Source: an uncultured Erysipelotrichaceae bacterium (GTDB taxonomy: Bacteria; Bacillota_I; Bacilli_A; Erysipelotrichales; Coprobacillaceae). Taken from it: a stretch of DNA of 7,206 bases. Location: contig ONFH01000029.1 of NCBI GenBank assembly GCA_900317015.1, forward strand, positions 1 through 7,206, read 5' to 3'. Of this stretch, positions 1-5,193 are shown piece after piece; position 1 is the stretch's first letter; each line of letters opens with the position of its first letter. A program made the position numbers and the translations under genes. The notes beneath the pieces were generated by a model. The model searched no databases. It worked only from the letters and a program-made list of their open reading frames with translations, and had not been told where the DNA came from.

Positions 1-512
1 AAATCTTTAACGATTATCCTGAAACAGCTGAAGCTTTAGATCAACGAAATCTTTATATTAATTCCGATATCATCTTAGAAATTGTTGATCACAGTGTGAT
101 CGAAGAATATGGGATCACTCATATTCCTGATCCTGGTGTGATTGGTGACTACCTTGATGATCTTTGTAGTGAAGAAAGAGATTATACTTTCAAAGATATC
201 ATTGATATCACAAAAAGTATCAACGGTATTAAAGAACACTATGAAGAGCGTAACCTTGATGAATTATTTGGTAAGGCGATTGGTCTTTATAGCATGGATG
301 AGTTATATGATATCTTAAAGTTTCTAAATGGCTTAGAGCATACTCCTCAAGATTCATTAGACTTACTTGATCAGGTGAAGATGATTGCTAAAGACTATAG
401 CTTTGAAAATAAAGCTGAATTATTAACATCGGCCTTCAATATAGCCATCAAAGATAATCCAGATCAAGCAGATGAACTAAAGAAAATAATGAATAAAACT
501 GTAAAACGTTAA
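1..512 (+). CDS. Unidentified acidic protein, C-terminal part (5' end outside window)
   Basis: The reading frame with codons starting at position 3 is open from the window edge to the TAA at 510-512, giving at least 169 residues. A GTG at 96 could be read as a start, but the frame stays open upstream with the same protein-like composition (for example DYPETAEALDQRNLYI), and no good ribosome binding site precedes the GTG. The gene therefore most likely begins outside the window. The visible part is rich in Asp, Glu, Leu and Ile and looks mostly helical. It has no signal peptide, no transmembrane segment and no cysteine or histidine cluster. The last residues turn basic (KKIMNKTVKR). I do not recognise the family and assign no function. 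The stop codon is followed within 10 bases by repeat A and its terminator, so it is probably the last gene of its transcript. It is certain as coding sequence and unknown as to role. Confidence 0.8.
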   Translation, partial: IFNDYPETAEALDQRNLYINSDIILEIVDHSVIEEYGITHIPDPGVIGDYLDDLCSEERDYTFKDIIDITKSINGIKEHYEERNLDELFGKAIGLYSMDELYDILKFLNGLEHTPQDSLDLLDQVKMIAKDYSFENKAELLTSAFNIAIKDNPDQADELKKIMNKTVKR

Positions 513-521
513 TTGTTTTGA

Positions 522-665
522 ATGTTCATAATCCATTCACAAAACATCAGTATATTAACCTTGTCATCAGGAGATGACATAAAGACAAGACATATAAATT
601 TCCCTTCCCTAACAAAAACAAAACATAATACGTAGAAAATATGGATTCCCCTTCCATATTTTTTT
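522..665 (+). repeat. Structured 3' element, copy A
   Basis: This stretch of about 144 bases is clearly homologous to 4328-4472 in the same orientation. The best blocks are 536-557 against 4341-4362 (21 of 22 identical), TTGTCATCA at 561-569, TTCCCTAACA at 605-614 and the terminal hairpin at 636-662. It begins about 10 bases after the stop of the unidentified gene. Internal pairing is possible: GTCATC (563-568) with GATGAC (573-578), or alternatively CTTGTC (560-565) with GACAAG (584-589). The two pairings exclude each other. The role is unknown; a 3' UTR, a 3'-derived small RNA or a small mobile repeat are the options. Confidence 0.8.
636..665 (+). terminator. Intrinsic terminator closing repeat A
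   Basis: A 10-bp perfect stem (AAAATATGGA, 636-645; TCCATATTTT, 653-662) encloses the 7-base loop TTCCCCT, and the T run continues to 665. It would end the transcript of the upstream unidentified gene. The loop is shared with the terminator at 4443-4472, while the stem differs from that one only by compensated changes. Confidence 0.8.
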
Positions 666-673
666 CTATAATG

Positions 674-700
674 AAATCAAGGTTAAAGAGTACTTGATTT
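674..700 (+). other. Hairpin of unknown role between two terminators
   Basis: AAATCAAG (674-681) pairs perfectly over 8 bp with CTTGATTT (693-700) across an 11-base loop. It lies between the terminators at 636-665 and 739-768, and a TATAAT hexamer precedes it at 667-672 without a recognisable -35 box. It has no coding potential. It may be part of a short untranslated transcript that ends at 768, or simply an unrelated inverted repeat. Confidence 0.4.
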
Positions 701-738
701 AATTAGGAAATTCCAAAAGAGAAGTTTTATAATAGTTA

Positions 739-768
739 GGTCAGGTATTCAGTAACCTGGCCTTTTTT
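739..768 (+). terminator. Intrinsic terminator, second in tandem
   Basis: GGTCAGGT (739-746) and ACCTGGCC (755-762) form an 8-bp GC-rich stem with one G-T pair and an 8-base loop, followed by six T residues (763-768). It reads on the + strand only, since the other side has no T run. It is either a back-up for the terminator at 636-665 or the end of a small transcript starting after 670. Confidence 0.8.
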
Positions 769-850
769 GTAATTGCAATACAGGTCTGGTCTGGTAAGTT
801 AAGTGCAAATGCATTTTCATGTCGCTTTATGTGAGTCAATAAATAAAATT

Positions 851-1107
851 TGATAAGAAAAGTCAAGCTCTAGGGTTTAGAAATTTCCGATTTTTTGAAT
901 CCTTGAGCTTTTTTGAATTTTGCTGTACGCAAAAGGAGAGAGAATACAGTCCTCTCTTAATATATAAATAATATTTTTTAAATATATTCTTTATAATTAA
1001 TGTTTTGAAATCATAATCACTAAACCGTATCGATTGGGAAACCATACAAATTGAGCTTCCTTTTTTAGCTGATTGTCCTATAATAGGAACTGTAATAGAT
1101 CCCCATA
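851..1107 (-). ncRNA. Candidate bridge/seek RNA region of the IS110 element
   Basis: This is the longer non-coding end of the element, downstream of the transposase, which is where IS1111-group members encode their guide RNA. IS110-group members use the upstream end instead. Several short stems are visible: TCCTA/TAGGA at 1076-1088, AGAGAG with CTCTCT (about 937-958) and CTGTA with TACAG around a 17-base loop (about 926-952, which excludes the previous stem). No homology was available to confirm it, and the upstream end (2392-2500) remains an alternative. A 60-codon open frame here (863-1045) looks accidental. Confidence 0.25.
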
Positions 1108-2391
1108 TTACCGGTTATCATATGGAGAGCTATTCAGAAGTATCGAATATATGACGCGAATCAACTTGTTCGATGCGGCCGTTTTTGCAGCCTTGGAGAC
1201 ACGAATATGATCTAAGCGCTGCATTTTTTCATTTCCATGAAGTATCTTATAACGAATTCTATATATCTTGTTCTTCTCTTTGCAGTAATTGGCAATTTCG
1301 CAGCTGCCGTTGTGAATAAGTATTTGACCTATAGCCAGAAACAGTATTGTTCGCAGATGTTTGTTCCCGTTCTTCTTGATTGCTCGTCCTGATCCGTCGT
1401 CGCTCCCGGACTGGTTCACATTTGGATTTAATCCCGTGTAGGCAATAACCGCCTTGCGGTTTCTGAAACGTCTGTAATCGCCTAATTCTGCGATTATTCG
1501 GGCACCAAGGTTAGCACCTATGCCTCTAATTGATGTGATGATTGTGAATTCAGGCAGATCCTTAGCCGCCTCCACAAGCTCTTCCAGGTCGTCTTCACAG
1601 AGCTCTATTTCATCCTGAAGTCTTTCTGCTGCCTTTGTAATGCTCTTTGCCATCTGTTCGTTAGGTCTGACACTAGAAACACAGCTGCTGGCAAATTCAT
1701 AGATCCTATGCACCTTTTTGCAGATCATATCTTCACTGTGGGCATGTTTTGCACCATTCATTGCCTTGATAACAGCGTTGTCCACAACTGACTCCTTGTG
1801 CTTGGTCATAAGTTCAGGAGTTGGGAACATCCTTATTGCGACTATAATAATCTCCGAACATATGTCAAGGCCTTTTACACCCGCTAATCCAGGCCATGCG
1901 GATGCCACCTTTGTCTTGTAGGCATTTTCACGTTTTACTTTAATCTGCACTTCTGATTCATAGTCTCTGTTCATCTGCTTTAGGTCATTGTAAATCTGTT
2001 CAGAAACATAGTATTTCTGAAGCTTCTTGCTGTTATAGTATACTTCTGAAATATAGCCGCAGTCCTGCTTGTCCGTTTTGTTGCCGTTGAGGTCCGTCTT
2101 GGCGTAGCTGTGCGAAACCTTTGGATTCACCTCATAGTTAGTGATCTCATTGTCCACAAGATATCTTCTTAATGGCCAGTGATAGACACCTGTGGCCTCG
2201 TAGATCACGCCTATGTCCTTGCAGCCTGTCTTCTTTGCTAGCTTGTCATAGTCCTTCTTGAACTTGCTGAAATCGCTCTTGTTGAATTTCACCTTTTTTG
2301 GCTTTCCAGCTGGCTTCTCCTTGTCAATGAACATCTGATAGTACATTGATCCATTGGAGATGTCACAGCTGATAACCGGTCCTGTTCTCAT
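1108..2391 (-). CDS. IS110-family transposase (DEDD recombinase)
   Basis: This 427-residue recombinase moves the IS110 element by cutting and joining DNA under the direction of an RNA guide. The N-terminal DEDD (RuvC-like) domain shows its four acidic residues: D10 in CDIS, E65 in IYEATGVYH, and D107 and D110 in KTDKQD. The C-terminal transposase_20 domain holds a helix-hairpin-helix-like stretch near 288-305 (IRGIGANLGARIIAELGD), then AYTGLNP and NQSGS. The catalytic serine of the family is expected in NQSGS (S328 or S330). A basic GNKHLR segment follows. The frame is uninterrupted and all key residues are present, so the enzyme may be active. It is longer than the roughly 330-residue classical members. 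The ATG at 2391 is preceded by AGAGAGGAG with an 11-base spacer, which is somewhat long. It is oriented opposite to the AlbA_2-type gene at 2840. Confidence 0.93.
   Translation of the reverse strand: MRTGPVISCDISNGSMYYQMFIDKEKPAGKPKKVKFNKSDFSKFKKDYDKLAKKTGCKDIGVIYEATGVYHWPLRRYLVDNEITNYEVNPKVSHSYAKTDLNGNKTDKQDCGYISEVYYNSKKLQKYYVSEQIYNDLKQMNRDYESEVQIKVKRENAYKTKVASAWPGLAGVKGLDICSEIIIVAIRMFPTPELMTKHKESVVDNAVIKAMNGAKHAHSEDMICKKVHRIYEFASSCVSSVRPNEQMAKSITKAAERLQDEIELCEDDLEELVEAAKDLPEFTIITSIRGIGANLGARIIAELGDYRRFRNRKAVIAYTGLNPNVNQSGSDDGSGRAIKKNGNKHLRTILFLAIGQILIHNGSCEIANYCKEKNKIYRIRYKILHGNEKMQRLDHIRVSKAAKTAASNKLIRVIYSILLNSSPYDNR
1110..2380. repeat. 11-bp perfect inverted repeat at both ends of the transposase gene
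   Basis: ACCGGTTATCA at 1110-1120 is the exact reverse complement of TGATAACCGGT at 2370-2380. One arm overlaps the stop codon and last codons of the transposase gene, and the other overlaps codons 4-8. The bases on either side do not match, so the pair is exactly 11 bp. Its function is unknown. It lies inside the gene, unlike the subterminal repeats of IS1111 elements, which lie outside. Confidence 0.5.
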
Positions 2392-2572
2392 TATTGATCA
2401 AACTCCTCTCTCTAACTGTTTAACTCGTTTCTTATGAATGCTCAAGTGATCCAGAAGGCTTCCTTTTGTATATGTCACACCTATTTTTCTGGGCTATATA
2501 AGATATGCAGATAGAACTGCTACCATTTTGATGAAACAGACTAGCAACATACAGGAAGCAGTGCATTTTTCT
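2392..2572. other. Non-coding gap upstream of the transposase
   Basis: This stretch contains the transposase ribosome binding site (AGAGAGGAG on the - strand, about 2403-2411) and probably the upstream end of the IS element near 2480-2500. I see no convincing promoter for the transposase; TTGAGC followed 17 bases later by TAAACA is a weak candidate. No gene is supported on either strand. Confidence 0.5.
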
Positions 2573-2788
2573 ATTGAAGTTTTCATTGAAGCTATTGAAG
2601 CTTTACTGAAGTACTCTTTGAAGTTATAAAAGTTTTATCTCATTATTTCTTATATGAATTGATCTTTTGGAGTGTTTTACATTGCAGTTTTATTGAAGTT
2701 ATTGAACTTTCATTGAAGTTTTTGTTGAAGTTCATTAATTTTTATTGAAGTTTTTATTGAAGCTTTTATCTTTTCATTGAAGTTTTTA

Positions 2789-2801
2789 TTGAAGTCTTCA
2801 A
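2789..2801. promoter_or_regulatory. Palindromic operator-like site over the -35 box
   Basis: TTGAAG-T-CTTCAA is a perfect 13-base palindrome. It is the only place in the array where the TTGAAG half-site occurs with its inverted partner. A protein bound here would cover the -35 element, so repression is the simplest reading. The binding protein is not known. Confidence 0.5.
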
Positions 2802-2817
2802 AGATATAGAATATACT
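2789..2817 (+). promoter_or_regulatory. Sigma-A type promoter of the AlbA_2-type gene
   Basis: TTGAAG (2789-2794) and TATACT (2812-2817) are separated by exactly 17 bases. Transcription would begin near 2823-2824, immediately before the GAAGAAGG ribosome binding site, leaving a leader of only about 16 bases before the ATG at 2840. The -35 box is itself the last complete unit of the ATTGAAG array. Confidence 0.7.
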
Positions 2818-2839
2818 TTCTTTGAAGAAGGTGATCTCC

Positions 2840-4291
2840 ATGTTTATTCAAGAACTCATTCCTGATATTGATCTTGAGAATTATAATGTTGAATTTAAAG
2901 GTTTGATAGATTCAGGGGAAAATAAAAAAGGTGAAAGCAAAGAAGTGAAGTGGCTTAAAACAATTGTTGCGTTCGCCAACACTTCTGGAGGGACAATGTA
3001 TATTGGCGTAGAGGATAAAAGTCATAAAGTTCTCGCCTTAGATCATCAAACAGTTGATCACGTTACGCGATTAATAAATACATGCATCAAGGAGAAAATC
3101 AATCCCCGTATTCAATATCATATTTCAACAATCCCTGTAGCAACCTCATCAACAACAAGATATATTATCCGTCTTAAAGTTGATAAAAGTAACAATGTAC
3201 CTGTCATGTTAAAAGCCGGTGATGGATTATTAGGTATCTATGTGAGAAACTTTGGAGAATCTGATCCTGCCACGCCAGATCAAGTAAGGGATATGGTTTA
3301 CATGAGCGAACAAATTCCCTTTGACCAAACAGTCACTGATTCAATATATCATCCTGAGGACTTTACCAAACTATTTGCTTTAGCAAAAGAGAAAAATATA
3401 CAAATCACAGAAAAAAACTTGATTTCAATTGGCTTTATGAATAGCGAACATAAACTTACTAAAGGTGCTTTATTCTTTAAAGACAACATCAAAACCACAC
3501 AAACTAGAGTAACTGCTAACGTTTGGGAAGGAATATCCAAAGGAAGTAATATCATCTTAGCGCATCAAATTTATGAAAATAATCTACTTGATATCATTAA
3601 ACTATGTATTGATTTCATTCTTAATCATTCCATCAACGGATTCAAAAAGGAAGAAACGACGCGTGTCAACTATTTCTCTTATCCAGAAAGATCTGTCACC
3701 GAAGCAGTTGTAAACGCAATCGGACATCGTAATTACTATATTCCTGGATCTCAAGTAGAAATCAATATTTTCAAAGATCGTCTAGAAATCACCTCGCCAG
3801 GGTCATTGCTTGGTTCACAGGTTCTACAAAAAGAAAAAAATATTGCTCAAATCATTCCACGCAGAAGGAATGAAGTTATTTGCAATATTCTCGAAATGTG
3901 TCGTTATATGGAAGAAAGCGGTTCTGGGTTTGACAAAATTGAAGAAGATTATAAAGGCACTGACGAAAATCACAAGCCCTATGTTTCTTGTGATCAGCAG
4001 TCATTTACATTAACGCTACCAGACTTACTTTACAAAAAAGGTATTGGCTCACGACCTAATATTTACCTGGATCATCCCCCTAAAGGAAAACATGATTTAG
4101 AAATTCTATCTTACTGCTTTAATAAAGAACACTCGATCAAAGAAATCACAAATCATTTAGGATTATCGGATTCCAATTACTTCCGCAAAAATGTTATTAA
4201 ACGCCTTGTTAACGATCAATTATTATTAGAATCTTCAAACTCTCGAAGAAAATGTTATCTCACAAACCAGCAAAAGGTATTTGTAAAATAA
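2840..4291 (+). CDS. AlbA_2 (Schlafen-type) / HATPase_c_4 ATP-binding protein, putative transcriptional regulator
   Basis: This 483-residue protein has the three-part layout of COG2865-type putative regulators. The N-terminal AlbA_2 (Schlafen-like) domain shows VEFKG (17-21), AFANTSGG (44-51) and YIGVED (54-59). A middle region with GIYVRNFGESDPA follows. The GHKL-type ATPase domain carries EAVVNAIGHRNY (288-299) and FKDRLEITSPGSLL (311-324). The C-terminal segment (about 418-478) resembles a winged helix (SIKEITNHLGLSDSNYFRKN). It is probably cytoplasmic, since no membrane segment is seen. I chose the ATG at 2840 because GAAGAAGG lies 8 bases upstream. A TTG at 2822 in the same frame would start before the likely transcription start. 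The gene stands alone, between the ATTGAAG array and repeat B. Family members are variously suggested to be DNA-binding regulators or defence-linked; the biochemical role of this one is not shown by sequence. Confidence 0.88.
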   Translation: MFIQELIPDIDLENYNVEFKGLIDSGENKKGESKEVKWLKTIVAFANTSGGTMYIGVEDKSHKVLALDHQTVDHVTRLINTCIKEKINPRIQYHISTIPVATSSTTRYIIRLKVDKSNNVPVMLKAGDGLLGIYVRNFGESDPATPDQVRDMVYMSEQIPFDQTVTDSIYHPEDFTKLFALAKEKNIQITEKNLISIGFMNSEHKLTKGALFFKDNIKTTQTRVTANVWEGISKGSNIILAHQIYENNLLDIIKLCIDFILNHSINGFKKEETTRVNYFSYPERSVTEAVVNAIGHRNYYIPGSQVEINIFKDRLEITSPGSLLGSQVLQKEKNIAQIIPRRRNEVICNILEMCRYMEESGSGFDKIEEDYKGTDENHKPYVSCDQQSFTLTLPDLLYKKGIGSRPNIYLDHPPKGKHDLEILSYCFNKEHSIKEITNHLGLSDSNYFRKNVIKRLVNDQLLLESSNSRRKCYLTNQQKVFVK

Positions 4292-4378
4292 TTTTTTTCA
4301 CATAAAGAAACTCATCTATATTAACTCATGTTCAAATTGATTCACAAAACGTCAGTATATTATCGTTGTCATCAAGAA

Positions 4379-4407
4379 TTGACGGACAAACAATACAAAC
4401 ATATATA
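4379..4407 (+). promoter_or_regulatory. Possible promoter inside repeat B
   Basis: TTGACG (4379-4384) and TATATA (4402-4407) are 17 bases apart. Transcription would begin near 4414 and stop at about 4472, giving an RNA of about 60 bases that starts at the conserved TTCCCTAACA. Copy A keeps the -10-like TATAAA (593-598) but has no good -35 box at the right distance. This weakens the case. Confidence 0.3.
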
Positions 4408-4442
4408 AATTTTCATTCCCTAACAGAAACATAATTACACAG

Positions 4443-4472
4443 AAGACACGGATTCCCCATCCGTGTCTTTTT
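4443..4472 (+). terminator. Intrinsic terminator closing repeat B
   Basis: AAGACACGGA (4443-4452) pairs over 10 bp with TCCGTGTCTT (4460-4469) around the 7-base loop TTCCCCA, and the T run ends at 4472. It would terminate the AlbA_2-type gene and faces the leftward genes beyond it. Confidence 0.85.
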
Positions 4473-4499
4473 GTTACCCAGTAAATCCCATCTCAACTA

Positions 4500-4762
4500 T
4501 TATACAGTTATAATCTTTAACCACTTTGCTCTATTCAAAGCAGCTGTATATGAAACATGAAATGTTTTGCAACAATGGCCATATCAATCATTTGATCATC
4601 AGCATGCTCATCAATATATTCTCTAAGATTTTGATTTGTCATTAGAAATGCCACCGCAAACTCATTAGCCTGATTGTCTTATAAACTACAAATACATTTT
4701 GAATACTTATTATTATATTTTTCAAATAATTCCAAATTCTTCATATCATCATTATACACATT
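4500..4762 (-). pseudogene. ImmA/IrrE-type metallopeptidase, decayed C-terminal remnant
   Basis: Conceptual translation of the - strand gives MKNLELFEKYNN (ATG at 4744), then an in-frame TAA at 4681-4679. It continues with DNQANEFAVAFLMTNQNL and DMAIVAKHF. After a one-base frameshift near 4555-4562 it ends HVSYTAALNRAKWLK, followed by ITV and a stop at 4502-4500. The order EANxFAxxxLM, then an acidic linker, then a (V/L)AKxFxVSxxAAxxR helix is typical of the C-terminal half of ImmA/IrrE (PF06114) zinc peptidases. These usually cleave a partner phage or ICE repressor. The HEXXH half is missing, cut off by the rplQ terminator side, and the usual Glu of EANxFA is Gln here. A nonsense codon, a frameshift and the truncation together mark it as dead. 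No repressor partner is present. The family call rests on motif recognition by eye. Confidence 0.7.
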
Positions 4763-4764
4763 TA

Positions 4765-4797
4765 AATTAAAAAGAGCGCAGAAACCTACGCTCTTTT
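4765..4797 (-). terminator. Terminator of the ribosomal/rpoA operon
   Basis: AAAAGAGCG (4770-4778) and CGCTCTTTT (4789-4797) form a 9-bp stem with a 10-base loop. It begins 5 bases after the rplQ stop when read leftward. The - strand has five T residues in and after the stem and then TTAAAT-like sequence. The + strand side is weaker, so it may act in both directions but fits the - strand operon best. Confidence 0.85.
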
Positions 4798-4802
4798 AAA
4801 AA

Positions 4803-5165
4803 TTATAATAAAGTGATGATTGCCATTGTGGCATTGTCACCTTTACGGTTATAAGTCTTTAAGACTTTAGTGTAGCCACCATTCTGGTTTGCATACTTTG
4901 GTGCAACATCATCAAATAACTTCTGTACAGCAGTCTTACCAGTTTCCTGATCGATGACATCCTGTAATACAGCAGCTGCCTGTCTTCTTGCATGAAGATC
5001 ACCACGTTTGCCAAGAGTAATTAAGTCTTCTACAACCTTACGAACTTCTTTTGCTCTTGTAGCTGTTGTTTCGATCTTACCATACATAATGACATCAGTA
5101 GCTAAGTTACGTAACATGCCCTTTCTCTGAGCACTTGTGCGACCTAATTTTCTATTTTTAGTCAT
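4803..5165 (-). CDS. rplQ: 50S ribosomal protein L17 (bL17)
   Basis: This is a component of the large ribosomal subunit near the peptide exit tunnel. The 120-residue product opens with MTKNRKLGRTSAQRKGMLRNLATD, a hallmark of bL17, and continues with the conserved TTATRAKEVRKVVEDLITLGKRG region. It ends with NGGYTKVLKTYNRKGDNATMAIITLL. The length is normal for Bacillota. The ATG at 5165 has GGAAGGAGC about 8 bases upstream. It follows rpoA by 28 bases and is the last gene of the operon, since a terminator begins 5 bases beyond its stop. There is no sign of damage or unusual codon use. Confidence 0.98.
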   Translation of the reverse strand: MTKNRKLGRTSAQRKGMLRNLATDVIMYGKIETTATRAKEVRKVVEDLITLGKRGDLHARRQAAAVLQDVIDQETGKTAVQKLFDDVAPKYANQNGGYTKVLKTYNRKGDNATMAIITLL

Positions 5166-5193
5166 TATAATAAGCTCCTTCCAAATTGATTGA

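Larger units (their letters stand above)
850..2500 (-). mobile_element. IS110-family insertion sequence (ends approximate)
   Basis: The element is defined by its intact IS110-type transposase on the - strand. IS110 elements usually lack clear terminal inverted repeats and target duplications, so the ends cannot be fixed by eye. The given limits cover the non-coding DNA on both sides: about 250 bases beyond the transposase stop (850-1107) and about 100 bases before its start. The transposase gene looks richer in GC than the surrounding AT-rich DNA, consistent with transfer. The two flanks do not obviously join into one interrupted gene. Members of this family move with a DEDD recombinase guided by a structured RNA made from a non-coding end. 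Confidence 0.65.
2573..2827 (+). repeat. ATTGAAG direct-repeat array upstream of the AlbA_2-type gene
   Basis: ATTGAAG or a one-base variant begins at 2573, 2585, 2594, 2605, 2617, 2681, 2692, 2701, 2712, 2724, 2744, 2756, 2776 and 2788, with TTTGAAG again at 2821. Most copies are followed by TTT. Spacings are 9-12 or 20 bases, close to one or two helical turns. The first five copies (spacing 12, 9, 11, 12) are matched by copies 6-10 (11, 9, 11, 12) at an offset of 107-108 bases, so the array appears to have grown by a tandem duplication. The copies all point the same way, and the last full copy forms the -35 box of the promoter at 2789-2817. It looks like a multi-site binding array for a regulator, possibly the downstream gene product. 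Confidence 0.75.
4328..4472 (+). repeat. Structured 3' element, copy B
   Basis: This is the second copy of the element at 522-665, in the same orientation and again just downstream of a stop codon (36 bases after the AlbA_2-type gene). Conserved blocks are 4341-4362, TTGTCATCA at 4366-4374, TTCCCTAACA at 4416-4425 and the hairpin loop at 4453-4459. Copy B has about six extra bases between the second and third blocks. TTGTC (4366-4370) can pair with GACAA (4385-4389 or so), matching one of the two pairings in copy A. The short GTCATC/GATGAC stem of copy A is not preserved. Similarity between the copies is roughly three quarters by eye. Confidence 0.8.

Noticed and set aside
863..1045. 60-codon open frame on the - strand with an AAGGAAG-like site before its ATG
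   Set aside because: It is AT-rich, has low-complexity Lys/Tyr/Ile runs, lies in what should be a non-coding IS110 end, and resembles no protein I know. The frame can be extended upstream to near 1110 without a start, but this is not enough to call a gene.
1718..1921. Open frames antisense to the transposase, the AlbA_2-type gene and the ribosomal genes
   Set aside because: They are short, overlap well-supported genes completely and have no ribosome binding sites or family features.
851..2480. Subterminal inverted repeats of the IS element (GCTTGACTTTTCTTAT on the - strand near 856-871 against GCTTCCTTTTGTAT near 2458-2471)
   Set aside because: The match needs gaps and lies in simple T-rich sequence. 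It is suggestive but too weak to define the element ends.
2562..2630. Possible leader peptide through the first ATTGAAG repeats (GTG near 2561, ending at a TAA near 2627)
   Set aside because: Repeat spacings of 11 bases break the reading frame, the second half of the array does not keep the peptide, and the ribosome binding site is poor. The DNA motif, not the peptide, is conserved.
2573..2827. CRISPR array
   Set aside because: Repeats are 7 bases with 2-13 base gaps and no unique spacers of constant length, and no cas gene is present.
2822..2839. TTG start six codons upstream of the AlbA_2-type gene
   Set aside because: It would overlap the predicted transcription start and has no ribosome binding site, whereas the ATG at 2840 has GAAGAAGG at 8 bases.
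522..4472. Integron attC sites behind each gene
   Set aside because: The elements end in intrinsic terminators with T runs, lack attC core sites, and no integron integrase is visible.
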